A DNA stretch of 64,000 nucleotides from Acidimicrobiales bacterium (GCA_016716005.1 JADJXE010000001.1:2555001-2619000); one strand, 5' to 3'. Shown: positions 16,353-24,174, counted from the first letter of the stretch. Program-made: numbers and translations. Notes: generated by a model from the letters alone, not told the origin.

Positions 16353-17000
16353 CTAGGCGTCACGGTAGCCGCCGGCGCCCATGGCCCGGGCCACCGCGAG
16401 GGCGCGAAGCGCCCCGTCGAGGCCGGTGCCGGGCACCGCCGGCTGGGTGGTCACGCCGGCGTCGATCCGCACGCCGTGGGCGGCGTACGAGCGGGCCAGC
16501 AGACGCCGGCCCGTCCGGCCCAGGACCAGGCCGGCCACGTCGAGGTGGCGGGCCGCGAAGCGGGGGCCGTGGCCGGGGTCGGCAGCGTCGGCCCGGCTGC
16601 CCCGCTCGGCCCACCCCTGGACGGCGGCGTGGGCCAGCTCGTGGGCGACCACGTGGGGTGCGCACCCGTCGGCGGTGACCTCGAGCCGGTGGCTGGCGCC
16701 CACCCATCGGGCATCGGCCCGGACCAGGCGCGCCGGCGCGGGGCCGGCGTCGAGGGTGATGCCCGCCCCCATGGCGGCCCACGACGGGTGGGCGAGCACC
16801 GCCCCGACCAGCGCCTGCACGGCCTCGAGCCGTTGGGCCCGGCTGCGGGGCCCTTCGCCCCCCAGGGGCACCGAGTAGAGCGTGGGTGCGAAGGCGGCGT
16901 GCTCGGCGGCGTAGACGAGCGAGCGCTGGGCGTCGCGGCCGTGAGCGCCCGCCGCGCCCGGGCCGGCCGACCGGCGGGGTTCACCGCCCGAGGGCGGCAC
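16353..17000 (-). CDS. HExxH putative metallohydrolase (TIGR04338-like)
   Basis: About 215 residues. A conserved opening (GRDAQRSLVYAAEHAAF) and the zinc motif VVAHELAHAAVQGW (HExxH), followed by HGPRFAARHLDVAGLVLG with a probable third ligand, mark a putative metallohydrolase. As I recall it, the TIGR04338 family of actinobacteria has this layout and is often encoded with DUF2786 proteins. Its substrate is unknown. GTG 17000 gives a 20-base overlap with the DUF2786 gene, so the two are translated together. No signal peptide is visible, so it is probably cytoplasmic. Confidence 0.8.
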   Translation of the reverse strand: MPPSGGEPRRSAGPGAAGAHGRDAQRSLVYAAEHAAFAPTLYSVPLGGEGPRSRAQRLEAVQALVGAVLAHPSWAAMGAGITLDAGPAPARLVRADARWVGASHRLEVTADGCAPHVVAHELAHAAVQGWAERGSRADAADPGHGPRFAARHLDVAGLVLGRTGRRLLARSYAAHGVRIDAGVTTQPAVPGTGLDGALRALAVARAMGAGGYRDA

Positions 17001-17772
17001 GGCGACCTTCGACGCCCGGGCGGCCCAGGTCGGCTCGCCGTGCGGCCTCCCGGCCGGCGCGCGCACCGGCCGGGTCGGTGAGGGCGCGAGGGGGCCGCAT
17101 CGACCCGGGGCGCCCGTAGCGGTCTCGGACCCAGGCGTCGACCCGGGCCCCCCGGTCGGCGAGCACCAGCGCCACCGACGGGGTCCCGGCCTGGGGCGGC
17201 GCCGCCTCGGCGGCGGCGACGGCCCGCTCCTCGGCCTGGCGGAGCGCCGTGCCGACCTCGTCGGCGTAGGCGAAGAGGAAGGCCCGCCGCCAGCGGACCG
17301 TCGCGGCCGGCGCGCCCGGCCGGGGTGGCGCGGCCAGGGCCTCGGCCGCGCTCTGGGTGAGCAGGGAGGTGAACAGGGCCTCGGCCCGCTCGACGTCGCC
17401 CCGGTGCCCGATGAGGTGCCCGATCCGGCCCTCCCAGCCCCGGGAGGTGAGCAGCCGCACCCCGTTGGCGGCCGCGACCACGGCCAGCAGGCGCAGCCGG
17501 GCCAGGACGTACGGGCCGGCCCCCACCTCCACGTTCACCTCGACCACCCGGTCGTCGGGAGGCCCACCGGCGAGCAGCGCGTCGTCGATCCGGTAGCGGG
17601 CCATCAGCTCCTGGGCCTTGGCCACCAGGGCGAGGGCCTCGTCGGGGAACTGGGCGGCGCACGACTCGGCCTTGGCCAGCAGCCCCCGGACCGTGGCCGC
17701 TTTGCGGTGACGCTCCGCGGCCCTGGCCGCCGGGTCGTGGTCGTGGGGGTCGCCGGGGCCGGGGATGCTCAC
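16981..17772 (-). CDS. DUF2786 domain protein
   Basis: About 263 residues. Residues about 20-65 carry the DUF2786 signature (RKAATVRGLLAKAESCAAQF, then EALALVAKAQELMARYRID). The central part (YVLARLRLLAVVAAANGVRLL, GHRGDVERAEALFTSLLTQ) is the conserved downstream region of actinobacterial members. The C-terminal 60 residues are Arg/Ala-rich. Function is unknown. GTG 17772 is chosen because GACAGT (17779-17784) ends six bases before it. The gene overlaps the HExxH gene and is divergent from a small membrane protein gene 55 bases away. Confidence 0.85.
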   Translation of the reverse strand: MSIPGPGDPHDHDPAARAAERHRKAATVRGLLAKAESCAAQFPDEALALVAKAQELMARYRIDDALLAGGPPDDRVVEVNVEVGAGPYVLARLRLLAVVAAANGVRLLTSRGWEGRIGHLIGHRGDVERAEALFTSLLTQSAAEALAAPPRPGAPAATVRWRRAFLFAYADEVGTALRQAEERAVAAAEAAPPQAGTPSVALVLADRGARVDAWVRDRYGRPGSMRPPRALTDPAGARAGREAARRADLGRPGVEGRRAALGR

Positions 17773-17827
17773 CCGCTCACTGTCGCACCGCGGTGTGTCA
17801 GTGACGATGATGGGCGGTGGTGGGCGG

Positions 17828-18193
17828 ATGAGCTGGACGAGCTGGACGGGCTTGCGGGTGGGGGTCGCCCTGGCGCTCTGCGCCCTGAGCGGCCTGGCCG
17901 GCGCGGCCCTGGTGACGGCATCGGCGGTCACCACCTGCGACCTCGGTCGCGACGGGGCCGAGCCGGTGGTGCCCACGGCCGGGGCCGTGCGGTGGGGATC
18001 GTGGCTCGTGCTGGCCGGCGCCGTCGCCGCCGCCGCCGGACCGCTGGTGGTCGCCTGGCTCCGCCGCGAGGGCCGGTCGTGGCCGTGGGCCGTGCTCGGC
18101 CTCGTGATCGTCGCCGTGGGCCTGCTGGCCTGGGCCGGTGGGCTGGTGGCCGCAGGCTCGCCCGAACGGCTGGCCGACTGGTGCGCGCGCTGA
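17828..18193 (+). CDS. Small membrane protein with three hydrophobic helices
   Basis: About 121 residues with three predicted membrane helices (VALALCALSGLAGAALVTAS, WLVLAGAVAAAAGPLVVAWL, WAVLGLVIVAVGLLAWAGGL). Two Cys residues (CDLGRDG and the C-terminal DWCAR) flank the membrane part and could pair outside the cell. I recognise no family. The ATG at 17828 is preceded by GGGCGG; a GATGAT box lies at 17806-17811. It is divergent from the DUF2786/HExxH pair. Confidence 0.7.
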   Translation: MSWTSWTGLRVGVALALCALSGLAGAALVTASAVTTCDLGRDGAEPVVPTAGAVRWGSWLVLAGAVAAAAGPLVVAWLRREGRSWPWAVLGLVIVAVGLLAWAGGLVAAGSPERLADWCAR

Positions 18194-18209
18194 CCCGAGG
18201 CGCGATCGC

Positions 18210-18908
18210 CTAGGAGGTGCGCCGGGCGGCGTGGTCGGCGAACCGGGCGGGGATCCATTCGACCAGGCGCTCCCACAGCACGTCGCGCGCCTCGCCCAGC
18301 AGGTGGCCGGTGCCGGGCAGCACCACCAGCTCGCCGTGCCCCGCGATCGTCCGCACGGCCTCGCTGGCGGCGACCGGCAGGATCTCGTCGCGGTCGCCGT
18401 GGAACAGCAGGATCGGGGTGTCGCCCAGCTGGTCGGCCTCTTCGCAGCCCGCCGACTGGGTGGCGAAGGTGACGAGGCCGGCGCACATCCCGTCGAGGAA
18501 GAGGCCGGCGCGGACGGCGACGGCCCCGCCGAAGGAGTGCCCGGTGGCCACGAACCGCTCGGCTCCGGCTCGGGCCGCCAGCTCGGCCGCCGCGACCAGG
18601 TCGTGCACGCAGCGATCGAGGTCGTTGGGCGCGCGCCACGACACGCGGATCGACCCGATGCCCTGCCGGGCCAGGTGCTCTCCCAGGTCGTGGTAGAGGC
18701 CTCCGGCCGGGCCGAGCAGGCCGCCCATGGCCCCCCCGCCCATCAGCACCACCTGCTCGGCGTCGGGGTCGCCGTGCCACAGGAGGGTGAGCAGCCCGCC
18801 GAACGTGTAGAGCTCGAGGTGACGGAGGCTCGGGCTCAGCCGCACCTCGCCGCGGGCGAGCGTGCCGAGCGCCTCGAGAGGGGTTCCCGGCCGTGGGTCC
18901 TGGGGCAC
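18210..18908 (-). CDS. Alpha/beta hydrolase
   Basis: A 232-residue serine hydrolase fold. The nucleophile elbow is GHSFGG, the acid is probably in LLFHGDRDEILP and the catalytic His is in LPGTGHLL. VLMGGGAMGGLLGP supplies an oxyanion-like loop. The dienelactone-hydrolase-like layout gives no specific substrate. The GTG at 18908 is preceded by CAGACT (18915-18920) with a six-base gap, identical to the Nudix gene at 7543. A short inverted repeat (AGGCG-CGAT-CGCCT, 18198-18211) separates it from the convergent membrane-protein gene. Confidence 0.85.
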   Translation of the reverse strand: MPQDPRPGTPLEALGTLARGEVRLSPSLRHLELYTFGGLLTLLWHGDPDAEQVVLMGGGAMGGLLGPAGGLYHDLGEHLARQGIGSIRVSWRAPNDLDRCVHDLVAAAELAARAGAERFVATGHSFGGAVAVRAGLFLDGMCAGLVTFATQSAGCEEADQLGDTPILLFHGDRDEILPVAASEAVRTIAGHGELVVLPGTGHLLGEARDVLWERLVEWIPARFADHAARRTS

Positions 18909-18960
18909 GGCCGCAGTCTGACCGACCGGTCGGGCGGCCGCCGCCCGTCCCGTCGTCGGC

Positions 18961-20607
18961 TCACCACCGGAAGGTCCAGGTGGTGGTCATCGTCAGCCAG
19001 CGCACCCAGATCGGATCGACCCACGTGTAGGAGGGGGCGGAGGTGGTCGTGGTCGGGGCCACCGTCGTGGTGGTGGGCGCTGCGGTGGTGGTGGTCCGTC
19101 GGACGGTGGTGGTGGTCCGTCGGACGGTCGTGGTGGTCCGTCGGACGGTCGTCGAGGTGGTGGGCTTGGCGGTGGTCGTCGTGGTCGGGGCGACGGCGAG
19201 GGGTGCGGTTGCGGTGGTCGTCGTGGTCGGGGCGGCGGTGGGGGGCGGCGCGGTGGTGGTGGGGGCGGCGGTCGCCGTGGTCGTCGGGGCGGCCGTCGTC
19301 GGGGCGGCGGTGGGGGGCGGCGCGGTGGTGGTGGGGGCGGCGGTGGTCGGGGCGGCGGTGGGGGACGGCGCGGTGGTGGTGGGGGCGGCGGCCCGCAGGA
19401 TGGCGGCTCGGGTGCCGGCCAGGTGGACCCGGGTCACGGGGGTGCCGTTGGCGTCGAGGTACGTGCCGCCCAGGTCGACGTCGACCGGCCCGGTGGCCGC
19501 GTTCACCACGACGAGGCCGCGCTCGAAGCGCCGCAGGTGCAGGCCGGACCCCCTGTCCTCGAGCGGCCCCAGCGGCGCGCCCAGCTCCCAGGCCTGCTCG
19601 GGGATCCAGGACTTCTCGCCGAAGTTGAACATCGATCGCGAGCCGGCGGCCAGCAGGTACGACGCCAGCCCGTAGCGGGCCGCCTCCGGGTCGGCCAGGT
19701 TGCCGCCGGTGCGCATGAGGGCGATCTTGCCCATGGCCTCGGCGGTGGCGACCTCGCCCACCATGGCCTCCCACGCGTCGGGACCCCAGTCCCACACGTA
19801 GGGCCCGCCCACGGTGCTGTTCCAGTTCACGAAGTGCTCCTCGAGGGCGCCGTTCACGAACTGGAGCCAGTCCCCCCAGAGGCCCGGGAACAGGCGGGCG
19901 TCGCTGATGTTGGCGATGGCCACGAAGCCGGCGGCCTGCAGCCGTGGCCCCACGTTGGCCAGCATCGAACGGGTGGCCGCCTGCATGGCCGCGTCGTTTG
20001 GGTAGCGGGTCGGCGCCTCGGTGTAGGCGTCGGCGTGGGTCAGGGCGTTGTCCATGAAGACGCCGTCCCACCCGTTGGCGGCCAGCTCGGCCGACACGTT
20101 CTGGTACCACTGCTCCTGGTAGGCGGCGTTGCCCACGTCCATGAACCAGTGGCCCGGGTACCAGGCCCACTCCAGCCGGCCGCCGGCCGAGCCGGTGAGG
20201 AACCACTCGGGGTGGTTGGCGTTGGCCCAGCCGTAGCCGATGCCGGCCGGGAGCAGGGCCGCGTCGTTGGTGCCGTCGAAGGCGCCCGAGTAGGAGCGGG
20301 TCGAGGACAGGTCCTTGTACACCAGCACGAGGGCGGAGGGGTTGGCCGCCTTCACCTGGCGGGCCAGGCCCGCCTCCCACGCGTTGAAGGTGAACAGCTG
20401 GCGCCGGGGCGCTTCGGTGGCCACGTCGAGCGGGCTGCCGTCGTGGTGGATGAAGAAGGCCCGGGGGCGGCCGGCCCAGCCGGCGTCGGCGACGGCCGGG
20501 ACCAGCCTTCCGGACAGGTCGAGCCCGAGCACGCCCATCAGGGCGATCACGAGCAGGCCGGCCAGGATCTTCGAGAGCCGAGAGACCCGGTGGGGGCGAG
20601 TGCGCAT
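18961..20607 (-). CDS. Secreted GHL15-like putative glycoside hydrolase with Thr/Pro-rich tail
   Basis: About 548 residues. A membrane-spanning signal (LAGLLVIALMGVLGLDLSG) lies at residues 13-33. Residues about 45-385 resemble the hypothetical glycosyl hydrolase family GHL15 (FFIHHD, WYQNVSAELAANGWDGVFMD, GGNLADPEAARYGLASYLLA), a TIM-barrel fold with an acidic residue in GVFMDNA. The C-terminal third is low-complexity Pro/Thr/Ala (TAPPPTAAPTT units, then TTTVRR units), a likely wall spacer. It ends in an aromatic tail (WVDPIWVRWL, TWTFRW) without LPXTG. ATG 20607 has an AAGGAG ribosome binding site. The leader is over 100 bases and structured. Confidence 0.8.
   Translation of the reverse strand: MRTRPHRVSRLSKILAGLLVIALMGVLGLDLSGRLVPAVADAGWAGRPRAFFIHHDGSPLDVATEAPRRQLFTFNAWEAGLARQVKAANPSALVLVYKDLSSTRSYSGAFDGTNDAALLPAGIGYGWANANHPEWFLTGSAGGRLEWAWYPGHWFMDVGNAAYQEQWYQNVSAELAANGWDGVFMDNALTHADAYTEAPTRYPNDAAMQAATRSMLANVGPRLQAAGFVAIANISDARLFPGLWGDWLQFVNGALEEHFVNWNSTVGGPYVWDWGPDAWEAMVGEVATAEAMGKIALMRTGGNLADPEAARYGLASYLLAAGSRSMFNFGEKSWIPEQAWELGAPLGPLEDRGSGLHLRRFERGLVVVNAATGPVDVDLGGTYLDANGTPVTRVHLAGTRAAILRAAAPTTTAPSPTAAPTTAAPTTTAPPPTAAPTTAAPTTTATAAPTTTAPPPTAAPTTTTTATAPLAVAPTTTTTAKPTTSTTVRRTTTTVRRTTTTVRRTTTTAAPTTTTVAPTTTTSAPSYTWVDPIWVRWLTMTTTWTFRW
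19021..19400 (-). repeat. Low-complexity minisatellite encoding the Thr/Pro/Ala tail
   Basis: The region is built of short repeated units. Near 19089-19150 a unit with GTCCGTCGGAC recurs three times and encodes TTVRRTT. Between about 19220 and 19400 units encoding PTTAAPTTT and PPPTAAPTT repeat with near identity. Length variation by slippage is likely. Confidence 0.8.
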
Positions 20608-20720
20608 CGAACCGCTCCTTCCCGTCCTCCCGCCTGGCTCCCTCCGGGCCAGGCGGTCGTGTCGGGGCACTGGAGCATCGGTGCGCGCTCTTCGCGGCTT
20701 TAGCGCCACGGAAAGTAGTG
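20608..20720 (-). promoter_or_regulatory. Structured leader and possible WhiG/FliA-like promoter of the GHL15-like gene
   Basis: On the minus strand TAAA (20699-20702) is followed after 16 bases by ACCGATGC, which resembles the WhiG/FliA promoter pattern TAAA-N15/16-GCCGATAA in its TAAA and CCGAT cores. Downstream, CGCCTGGC and GCCAGGCG arms (about 20632-20656) form a stem upstream of the AAGGAG ribosome binding site. I cannot match the leader to a known riboswitch. The sigma-factor assignment is speculative. Confidence 0.25.
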
Positions 20721-20851
20721 ACTCGGTCGGGTGGGTTCGGGCCCGCCGTGCCGGACCGGAACCGCCCCGGCCGGGTCAGCTCGCGGGTGGCCATCCGAGG
20801 GGGTCGAGACGCGCCGCGCCGCACGAGCCTCTCGCCAGCCTGGCCACGCAG

Positions 20852-20924
20852 CGCCCCCGGCAGGATTCGAACCTGCGACACACGGTTTAGGAAACCGCTG
20901 CTCTCTCCCCTGAGCTACGAGGGC
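20852..20924 (-). tRNA. tRNA-Arg (anticodon CCU)
   Basis: All arms are visible. The acceptor GCCCTCG pairs with CGGGGGC; the D arm is GCTC..GAGC; the anticodon stem GCGGT/ACCGT encloses loop TTCCTAA with anticodon CCT; the T arm is GCAGG-TTCGAAT-CCTGC. The discriminator base is G and CCA is not encoded. It reads the AGG Arg codon, rare in such a GC-rich genome. I see no attachment-site duplication or integrase nearby. Confidence 0.97.
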
Positions 20925-21017
20925 GGGACGTCCGCGCCGAGGTCCACGTGCCCCTCCGAGCGGTGGCCAGGGGATCGAGCGTACGCGGCCGGGCGGTGCG
21001 CGCGAGCCGCCGCCGGG

Positions 21018-21066
21018 GTTCTCTGCCCGGTCGACCACCGCAGAGGTGGTCGGGATGGCAGAGAAC
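21018..21066. repeat. Long two-part inverted repeat upstream of the tRNA gene
   Basis: GTTCTCTGCC (21018-21027) pairs perfectly with GGCAGAGAAC (21057-21066). Inside, CGACCACC (21032-21039) pairs perfectly with GGTGGTCG (21045-21052) around a GCAGA loop; 4-base bulges separate the two stems. It lies in a gap between divergent units, 94 bases upstream of tRNA-Arg and 153 bases before the CMD-like gene. It could be an RNA hairpin or a dyad protein-binding site; no gene overlaps it. Confidence 0.7.
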
Positions 21067-21146
21067 GGCGAGGGGCCCGGCGCGGCCGCGGCGGCCCGCC
21101 CTCGCCCGGGCCGTGCACGTCCGATCGCGCTCGGCCCGACCCGCCA

Positions 21147-21176
21147 CCGGAAGGCGCCCTACGATGTCGCTTCCGG
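21147..21176 (+). promoter_or_regulatory. Promoter of the CMD-like gene inside an inverted repeat
   Basis: CCGGAAG (21147-21153) and CTTCCGG (21170-21176) are perfect inverted repeats, spaced by 16 bases, that bracket a -10-like TACGAT (21160-21165). A dimeric regulator bound here would block the promoter. The leader to the ATG at 21219 is about 45 bases. Confidence 0.4.
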
Positions 21177-21218
21177 GGGCGGCGCCGCGGCCGTCCCACC
21201 GATCGGAGGAACCACAGC

Positions 21219-21563
21219 ATGAGCGACCCGTCCGCCGCGAGCGTCGAGGCGATCCTCGAAGGCCTCGCCACCCACGACCCCTCGGTGCTCGAGAGCCTCC
21301 TGGCGGCCCAGCTCGAGAACCTGGACGCCTCGGGCCTCGACCCCGACACGTACTTCCTGGTGAAGATCGCGGCCCTCGTGGCCATCGACGCCGCCCCGGC
21401 GTCGTTCGTGTGGCAGATCGGCCTGGCCCTCGAGGCCGGCGTCACCCCCGAGCAGATCGTCGGGGTCCTCGTCGCCCTCGCCCCCACGGTGGGCAACGCC
21501 CGCATCGTGGCCGCCGCCCCCGAGATCGCCCTCGGGCTGGGCCTGATCGACGAGGAGGACTGA
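21219..21563 (+). CDS. Carboxymuconolactone decarboxylase (CMD)-like protein lacking Cys residues
   Basis: A 114-residue all-helical protein. Residues about 45-105 (FLVKIAALVAIDAAP through EQIVGVLVALAPTVGNARIV) resemble the CMD/AhpD fold. The redox CxxC and nearby His of AhpD are absent, so peroxidase-reductant activity is unlikely. In related actinobacterial proteins the role is unknown. ATG 21219 has a strong GGAGGA ribosome binding site. It is followed one base after its stop by a SHOCT-domain gene, and the two form an operon. Confidence 0.7.
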   Translation: MSDPSAASVEAILEGLATHDPSVLESLLAAQLENLDASGLDPDTYFLVKIAALVAIDAAPASFVWQIGLALEAGVTPEQIVGVLVALAPTVGNARIVAAAPEIALGLGLIDEED

Positions 21564-21564
21564 C

Positions 21565-21909
21565 ATGCCGATGCGTCGCCGCCGCCCGCTGCTGCGGGCC
21601 GCCGCCACCGGTGCCGTGGTGTACGGGGCCACCAAGGCCGGCACCAACGCCGCCATCAACAAGCAGCAGGCCGCAGCCGAGGACGAGGCCCGCATGCAGG
21701 CTGTCGAGGCCCAGGCCGCCGAGGCCCAGCAGATGGCCGCCCAGGCCCAGCAGCAGGCGCCGCCCCCCGCAGCGCCGCCGGCGGCGCCGGCCGGCGCCGG
21801 CACCGAGGACCGCCTCGCCCAGCTCAAGGAGCTGGCGGCGCTGCGCGACTCGGGGGTGCTGACGCCCGAGGAGTTCGAGCAGGAGAAGCAGCGGATCCTG
21901 AACGGCTGA
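21565..21909 (+). CDS. SHOCT-domain protein
   Basis: A 114-residue protein. An Arg-rich start and a short hydrophobic stretch (AAATGAVVYGAT) are followed by a Gln/Ala-rich coiled segment (about 30-65), a Pro/Ala linker and a C-terminal SHOCT motif (LAQLKELAALRDSGVLTPEE, then FEQEKQRIL). SHOCT motifs are short oligomerisation modules of bacterial membrane-associated proteins. It starts one base after the CMD-like stop codon, with GAGGAGG as ribosome binding site inside that gene. Confidence 0.8.
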   Translation: MPMRRRRPLLRAAATGAVVYGATKAGTNAAINKQQAAAEDEARMQAVEAQAAEAQQMAAQAQQQAPPPAAPPAAPAGAGTEDRLAQLKELAALRDSGVLTPEEFEQEKQRILNG

Positions 21910-21951
21910 GCGGGCGGCGAGGGGTCGGCGGCCCGGCCGCCACGATCGCGG

Positions 21952-23079
21952 TCAGCCCGAGAGCGGCCCCTCCGACACGCCGTCGGGGGGGCCGACCGCG
22001 CCCGGCCGCTCGTCGCTGCGGATGCGCACGATGCGCAGCAGGAAGTCGAGCGGCCCCTCGTAGTGCTCCCACAGTACGGCGTTCACCTCGGCGGCCGTCA
22101 CGATCAGACGGCCGAGGATGAACAGCCAGGCCAGCGCGGCCACCGTCACGCCGATGGCGCCGTACACCTCGCTGGCGCTGGAGATGCGGCTGGGCAGGTA
22201 CACGTGGGACACGTACTGCAGCACCGCGATCGAGACGCCCACCAGCACCGACCCGGGCACCAGCCCGAGCCACGACGACGTGCCCCGGGGCAGGAAGCGC
22301 GCCAGCAGCATCCACGCCCCGGAGTAGACGAGGCCCACGAGCACGAACGACGAGGCGGTGAGCGTGAGCCCGGACGCCTCCCGGACGGCCCGGAAGGCGG
22401 CGGACACCACCAACGTGGCGACGAAGAACGCGAAGAACATGGCGGCGATGCGACCGGTGCTCGACCGCTGGCGCTTGCTCACCCCCCACGCCCGGGCGTG
22501 CACCTCCACCAGCGTGTTCAGGAAGACACGCCCGGCCCACACCACGCCGAACAGGCCGACGATCAGCGCCGCCCATCGCCCGCCCTGCGACTCGGCGATG
22601 GCGTCGGAGATCGAGTTGGCCAGGGCACCGCTGACCCCCGTCTGGCGGGCCGCGTCGGCCGGCGCACCCTCGTCGGCGGTGGAGACGAAGCCCAGACCCC
22701 CCACGACGAGCAGCACCAGCGGCAGCTGGAACAGGAAGAAGCGGAAGGCGACGGCCGCCGCCAGCAGCGAGCCCCCGATCTGGGCGTCGCGGTCCCACAG
22801 CCGCATGGCCAGATCGAGCAGGGGGAGGTGGGCGCGGGCGGCCTCCAGGCGGTCGCGCACCTCGTCGCCCATGGCGACGAAGCGCTTGCCGATGCCGCGG
22901 CCGGTGCCGCCCAGGCGGCTCTCGGCCGCCGCGGCCACGTCGCGGTACTGCTCGCCGGCCCACCGCCGGGCCGACGCCACCCGGCCGGTGGGAGCGGGCG
23001 GGCCGGGCCGCGGCTCGGGGTCGGTGCCGTCGGACTGGTCGCCGGGGTCGGCGCCGTCGGGGCGGTCTCCCTCAGCCAT
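21952..23079 (-). CDS. YihY/virulence factor BrkB family membrane protein
   Basis: A 375-residue integral membrane protein. A Pro/Asp-rich cytoplasmic N-terminus (1-35) precedes about six hydrophobic segments (LLAAAVAFRFFLFQLPLVLL, MFFAFFVATLVVSAAF, SFVLVGLVYSGAWMLLARF, VPGSVLVGVSIAVLQYVS, VTVAALAWLFILGRLIVTAA). The YihY/BrkB signatures RFFLFQLP and GAIGVTVAALAWLFILG are clear. The family once carried an RNase BN label that is now considered wrong; its function is unknown. The ATG overlaps the end of the upstream LLM gene by 8 bases. Confidence 0.9.
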   Translation of the reverse strand: MAEGDRPDGADPGDQSDGTDPEPRPGPPAPTGRVASARRWAGEQYRDVAAAAESRLGGTGRGIGKRFVAMGDEVRDRLEAARAHLPLLDLAMRLWDRDAQIGGSLLAAAVAFRFFLFQLPLVLLVVGGLGFVSTADEGAPADAARQTGVSGALANSISDAIAESQGGRWAALIVGLFGVVWAGRVFLNTLVEVHARAWGVSKRQRSSTGRIAAMFFAFFVATLVVSAAFRAVREASGLTLTASSFVLVGLVYSGAWMLLARFLPRGTSSWLGLVPGSVLVGVSIAVLQYVSHVYLPSRISSASEVYGAIGVTVAALAWLFILGRLIVTAAEVNAVLWEHYEGPLDFLLRIVRIRSDERPGAVGPPDGVSEGPLSG

Positions 23080-24115
23080 CGGTTCCGGTGGCGCGCACGG
23101 CCCGGGCCACGTCGCTCCACCGGTCCCACGCCGAGGGGTCGCGCTGGCACATGGCCTGGCCGAGGTACATCACCAGCCGGCTGGCGACCCCGCCGTAGCG
23201 CTCCGCCAGGCGCCCCGGCAGCTCCTCCCACGTCGCCGTGACCGCGTACACGTCGAGCATGTCGTCGGTGATCAGCGCCGACATGCCGGCCACGTCGCCG
23301 GCCTTCAGCCGCTCGTTGAGCCGGGCCGAGGTGCCGTCGAAGCCGTGCCGGTCGAACATGTGGGCGTAGTTGCGGGTGGACCCGTAGAAGCCGATCTGGG
23401 CGCGGGCCATCGCCCGCCACGGGGCCCGCTCCTCGTCGGTGTCGCCCACGATGGTGAACACCGGGACGATCAGGGCCACCTCGGCCGGGTCGCGGCCGGC
23501 CCGGGCGGCGCCCTCGGCCACGCCGGGCAGCACCTCGTCGTCGAGGTAGCGGCGGGAGTGGAACGGGTGCACGTGCACCCCGTCGGCCACCTCGCCGGCC
23601 ATGCGCAGCATCCACGGGCCCACCGCGGCCACGTCGACGGGCACATGCGGGTGCTCGATCGGCCCCGGTGACCACGCCGGGGGGAGCAGCGACAGGTCGT
23701 AGAACTCGCCGTGGTGGTCGAGGCGCTCCTCGCCCCGGAAGGCGCGGAAGATGGCCCGCAAGGCGAGCACGTAGTCCCTCATGCGCGGGCCGGGCGGATC
23801 GAAGGGGGCGGCGTAGCGCCGCTCGACGTGGGCCTTCACCTGCGTGCCCAGCCCCAGTCGGAACCGGCCGCCGGTGAGGTCGGCGAGCTCCCAGGCGGTG
23901 GCCGCGGTGACCATCGGGCTGCGGGGGAAGGCCACCGCCACGCCGGTGGCCAGGTGCAGCCCGGGGGCGGCCAGGCCCGCGGCCGCGGCCGACAGGTAGG
24001 CGGTGCGGCCGGCCTCGGTGATGACCAGTCCCGAGAGGCCGGCCTGCTCGGCCCGCCGGGCCAGCGCCTGCACCTCGGTCAGCCGTCCCCCCACCGTCAT
24101 CAGGTCGAGCTCCAC
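23072..24115 (-). CDS. LLM-class F420-dependent oxidoreductase (TIGR03617-like)
   Basis: A 347-residue luciferase-like TIM-barrel flavin/F420 enzyme. Hallmarks are the N-terminal strand MELDLMTVGG, TGVAVAFPRSPMVTAATAWEL, LADLTGGRFRLGLGTQV, and the AAVGPWMLRMAGEVADGVHVHPF segment that in this family contacts the cofactor phosphate. TIGR03617-type members are abundant in F420-producing actinobacteria and their substrates are mostly unknown. The GTG at 24115 has a GAGGGGGC ribosome binding site. It is followed by the YihY gene and divergent from the PhyH-like gene. Confidence 0.9.
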   Translation of the reverse strand: MELDLMTVGGRLTEVQALARRAEQAGLSGLVITEAGRTAYLSAAAAGLAAPGLHLATGVAVAFPRSPMVTAATAWELADLTGGRFRLGLGTQVKAHVERRYAAPFDPPGPRMRDYVLALRAIFRAFRGEERLDHHGEFYDLSLLPPAWSPGPIEHPHVPVDVAAVGPWMLRMAGEVADGVHVHPFHSRRYLDDEVLPGVAEGAARAGRDPAEVALIVPVFTIVGDTDEERAPWRAMARAQIGFYGSTRNYAHMFDRHGFDGTSARLNERLKAGDVAGMSALITDDMLDVYAVTATWEELPGRLAERYGGVASRLVMYLGQAMCQRDPSAWDRWSDVARAVRATGTDG

Positions 24116-24174
24116 GGCGCCCCCTCGTTCTGCCGACCGACCCTACCGGCCCGGCCGGCGGGTACCGTCCGGTC

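Noticed and set aside
19021..19400. A CRISPR-like array
   Set aside because: The repeats are contiguous coding units of a Thr/Pro/Ala tail without unique spacers.
20600..20720. A c-di-GMP or c-di-AMP riboswitch upstream of the GHL15-like gene
   Set aside because: The leader is structured and contains CTAAAGCC, which recalls part of the c-di-GMP-I aptamer, but the tetraloop, receptor and GCAAACC elements are missing.
20852..21066. A tRNA-associated integration site (attB) with a remnant element
   Set aside because: No direct repeat of the tRNA 3' end, no integrase and no foreign-looking genes lie near; the inverted repeat is on the 5' side of the tRNA.
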